Shown: one piece after another, positions 24,333 to 26,409 of the stretch
Layout: every line of letters starts with the position of its first letter
How positions within the stretch are numbered: the first letter of the stretch is position 1
Assembly: GCA_963725415.1 (NCBI GenBank)
Contig: CAVRZY010000153.1
Coordinates: forward strand, 1 to 26,409
Origin: CAVRZY01 sp963725415
GTDB lineage: Bacteria; Acidobacteriota; Terriglobia; Bryobacterales; Bryobacteraceae
Length of the DNA: 26,409 nucleotides
Direction of reading: 5' to 3'
The notes under the pieces: model-generated
The model's database searches: none
Told to the model about the DNA's origin: nothing
Seen by the model: the letters and a program-made list of their open reading frames with translations, nothing else
Program-made: the position numbers and the translations under genes

Positions 24333-25471
24333 TCAGAGCCGCTTGATCCAGATGTGCTTGAACTCGGTCCACCGGCCGGCTTGGTGGGCCTGGAGTTCGA
24401 TGTGCCCTTCGTCCAGATTCTCGAGCTGATCGTAGTCGAGGACGTTCTCGCCGTTAATGCGCACCAGGCAGTTCTTACCTTTCACGATCAGTTGCATCAG
24501 GTACCACCTCTCGGGCTCGATGCGGGGGTAGATGGAGCGTTTGAAGTAGTACAGGGAGCCGGTGGGGAAGTGCGCTTCCTCGACGTCGTGTAGTTGAATC
24601 TCGTAGTGACGGGAACCTGCCAGGCCTTTGCCGTCGGTGCGGAACAGAACGCCGCCATTGTGGCTTTTGGCGGCGCGGATGTAAAGGTGGAGCTGGAAGT
24701 CGCGGTACTTCTCCTTGGCGGCGATATGGCCCAGGCCGTCGCCTCGTAGAATGCCGTTGAGAGGCTCGAACTTGACGGGATTTCTGGGGTTGCTCTCCGA
24801 GACGAACCACTTCTGGAAATCGGGTCGGTTTCGTAGAGGTGTTCCCAGATCTCCTTGTCGGGCAGCTCGCGGATGCGGAGGTTGCGGAAGCGGATGGGGT
24901 AGCTCAGGGTGCTGAGGCCCAGATAACCGCGACGAAGGCGGTAGCGGAGTTCGGGGACGGACTCGACATCGAGGTCCTGCACAACTTCTCCGTTCACCCA
25001 CACGCGGAGATGCGGCCAGTCCATCAGAATCCGAAGGTCGTTCCACTCGCCTTTGTTGCGCACGTTGACTTTGGAGGGAGCGACCAGCGGGAAAATGGCG
25101 CCCATCGAATTCGAGCTGCGGCTCCTTGTCCTGCTGATGGAAAATCTTAATCTGCATCCCGATCCAGGTGTTGCGGCCGTGCTCCGGGGCGTGGAAGTAG
25201 ATTCCTCCGTCGGTCCAGCCTTTGACGAAGAACTCGCATCGGAAATCGAAATTCTCATACTGCTTGTCGAAGCGAAGCCAGGCGGGGAACTCCGAGGCCA
25301 GATGCCCGACGATATGGCCGTCATTAACATAGAAAGCCGACTCGGGGCCTTCCTGGATGCTCCATCCCCCCAGGGTCTGGCCATCGAACAGGGAGGTGAA
25401 GCCCTCCTCGGTCTGGCCCTGAGCGAGGGCGGATAGAGAGCGGGCGTGGTCAGAAAATCACGGCGATTCAT
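24333..25471 (-). CDS. Two-domain DUF1080 (3-keto-glycoside hydrolase-like) protein, Tat-type start, frameshifted
   Basis: About 379 residues after repair. The start at 25471 is preceded by AGGAG at the right distance. MNRRDFLTTPAL is a Tat-type beginning. The first DUF1080 jelly roll runs from FTSLFDGQTLGGW to FRNLRIRELPDKE and contains GIYFHAPEHGRNTWIGMQI and GEWNDLRILM. The second runs from FQKWFVSESNPRNPVKFEP to the C-terminal GHIELQAHQAGRWTEFKHIW. DUF1080 enzymes cleave 3-keto-glycosides. Three single-base breaks are inferred: about 25432-25436 (one base missing), 25113-25116 (one extra) and 24820-24822 (one missing). They net to a whole number of codons across the gene. The sequence between breaks is conserved, so errors are likely. 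The second domain may be a binding rather than a catalytic unit. Confidence 0.75.
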
Positions 25472-25537
25472 AGGTTCTCCTCTCAAGCAGACGATAGCGG
25501 ACCGGGTTGTCGCTGCGGCGGAGGCGGTTGGGCGAAG

Positions 25538-25543
25538 TACAAT
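25538..25543 (+). promoter_or_regulatory. Putative -10 box (TACAAT) of the gamma-glutamyltransferase gene
   Basis: TACAAT ends 6 bases before the ATG at 25550. This gives another probable leaderless or very short-leader start, like those at 1305 and 14273. No clear -35 was found. Confidence 0.3.
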
Positions 25544-25549
25544 TCGGAC

Positions 25550-26409
25550 ATGCGCATGTCGGTCGGTGATGCTTTTCTGTTTTGTGGCGGCGCGTGGGTG
25601 GCGCCCGGGCAGGCGCTGCGCTCACGGCAAACCATGCGCCCGGTCGTGCGGGGCGGCAGTACGCGGTGGCCTCGATGAAGCCGGAGGCCAAGCCAGGTGG
25701 CGGAGCGGATCCTGCGGGGCTGGCGGCAACGCCTTCGACGCCATCGTGGCCGGCCAGGCGGTGCTGGGAATCGTGGATGCGGCGATGAACGGGGTGGGCA
25801 GCGACGCGGTGGTACTGATCTATGACGCCCGCGCCAAGAAAGTCGTCTCGCTGAATGCGGAGGGAACGGCTCCCAAGCTCGCCACCATCGACTGGTACAA
25901 GAAGAACGCGGGCGGGAAAATTCCGGACAGCGAATCGCTGCTGGCCGGGACCGTGCCGGGAGTGGTGGATGCCTGGTACATCATGCTGGACCGCTGGGGC
26001 ACCATGAGTTTCGCGGAAGTGCTGGGGCCGGCCATCGAGATGGCCGAGAACGGGTTTCCGCTGAGCGAGCGGTTGGCCGGCAGCATTGCGGGGTCGAAGA
26101 AACTGCGCCAGTACCCCTCCAGCGTCAAGCTGTATTATTCCGGCGGACGGACGCTGCGCGCCGGGGAGATTTTCAGGAATCCGGACCTGGCGCGCACGCT
26201 GAAGAAGCTGGTGGAGGCGGAGCAGCAGAATCGCGGCAAGGGCCGGCAGGAGGCACTGAGGGCGGCCCGGGACCGGTTTTACAAGGGGGACATTGCGCGC
26301 GACATGGGCCGTTTCTCCGAGCAGAATGGCGGGCTGTTCCGCTATGAAGATTTCGCCGCCTACACCGCCAAAGTCGAGGAGCCGGTTTCGACCGACTATC
26401 GCGGCTACC
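25550..26409 (+). CDS. Gamma-glutamyltransferase family protein (5' part, several frameshifts, runs off window)
   Basis: From about 25720 a long open frame to the window end reads the large-subunit half of a gamma-glutamyltransferase: GGNAFDAIVAGQAVLGIVDA, GVGSDAVVLIYDA, LLAGTVPGVVDAWY and GLFRYEDFAAYTAKVEEPVS. The 5' part is broken. VASMKPEA and SQVAERILR lie in other frames, joined by an extra A at 25690-25691, an extra G at 25716-25719 and probably a missing G at 25650-25653, with further breaks likely between 25560 and 25600. The ATG at 25550 is the probable start, but the signal region is not cleanly readable. The catalytic Thr that begins the small subunit is beyond the window. The substrate-carboxylate Arg of E. 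coli GGT (FREMAP) is not evident (NAEGTAP here), so it may be a GGT-like hydrolase with another substrate. Confidence 0.75.

Noticed and set aside
1..26409. CRISPR array, tRNA/rRNA genes, prophage or integrative element
   Set aside because: No regularly spaced direct repeats, cloverleaf sequences, integrase, phage structural or conjugation genes were seen on either strand.

Overview
This window looks like a chromosomal segment of an Acidobacteriota member, most likely order Bryobacterales (Solibacter/Bryobacter type). The reasons are the high GC content after about position 460, a secreted SBBP-repeat protein ending in the 'Solibacter uncharacterized C-terminal' (TIGR03437-type) domain at 16110-18868, several Tat-exported Gfo/Idh/MocA oxidoreductases, a DUF1080 protein, and a GH123/DUF4091 protein. 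No rRNA, tRNA, CRISPR array, integrase or transposase was recognised.

Layout. Positions 1-465 are AT-richer and gene-free, with inverted repeats. They are followed by a small HEPN/DUF4145-like gene (466-912) bracketed by strong hairpins, then about 390 bases without a convincing gene. From 1305 the window is almost entirely carbohydrate and secreted-hydrolase metabolism. The first block is a Tat-type Gfo/Idh/MocA oxidoreductase translationally coupled to an M28/DUF4910-like peptidase (1305-4438). A gene-free stretch with a multi-hairpin palindromic repeat follows (4439-4906). A GH123-like glycosidase (minus) and a tandem alpha/beta-hydrolase (plus) then diverge from a 32-bp gap. Next come a ceramidase-like protein, a TPR protein, a CmcI-like protein with a lipoprotein-type N-terminus, and an SGNH hydrolase on the minus strand.

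A tightly coupled plus-strand operon, Gfo/Idh/MocA, TIM-barrel sugar isomerase and SBBP beta-propeller (14273-18868), ends exactly against a divergent NagB-like gene on the other strand. Then come a D-tagatose/D-psicose 3-epimerase-type enzyme, a minus-strand DegT aminotransferase plus Gfo/Idh/MocA pair (23056 to 20734), a fourth Gfo/Idh/MocA gene (Tat-exported), a two-domain DUF1080 protein (Tat-type start) and the 5' part of a gamma-glutamyltransferase running off the end.

How it fits together (inference): the four Gfo/Idh/MocA enzymes, two TIM-barrel isomerases, NagB-like protein, aminotransferase, DUF1080 protein and glycosidase suggest a locus for oxidising, cleaving, isomerising and aminating unusual sugars. 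Part of this chemistry would be outside the cytoplasm, in the style of 3-keto-glycoside pathways. Esterases and peptidases would strip substituents.

Quality caveat: six genes carry one or more single-base frame breaks and a seventh carries one in-frame stop, although protein conservation is intact on both sides of every break. Most breaks lie in short G/C or A/T runs. I read these mainly as sequencing or assembly errors and give each such gene as one feature across the breaks. I found no clearly new defence or mobile system. The best candidates for new biology are the beta-propeller operon, the palindromic repeat elements, the shared -10 divergent promoter and the altered NagB-like enzyme.
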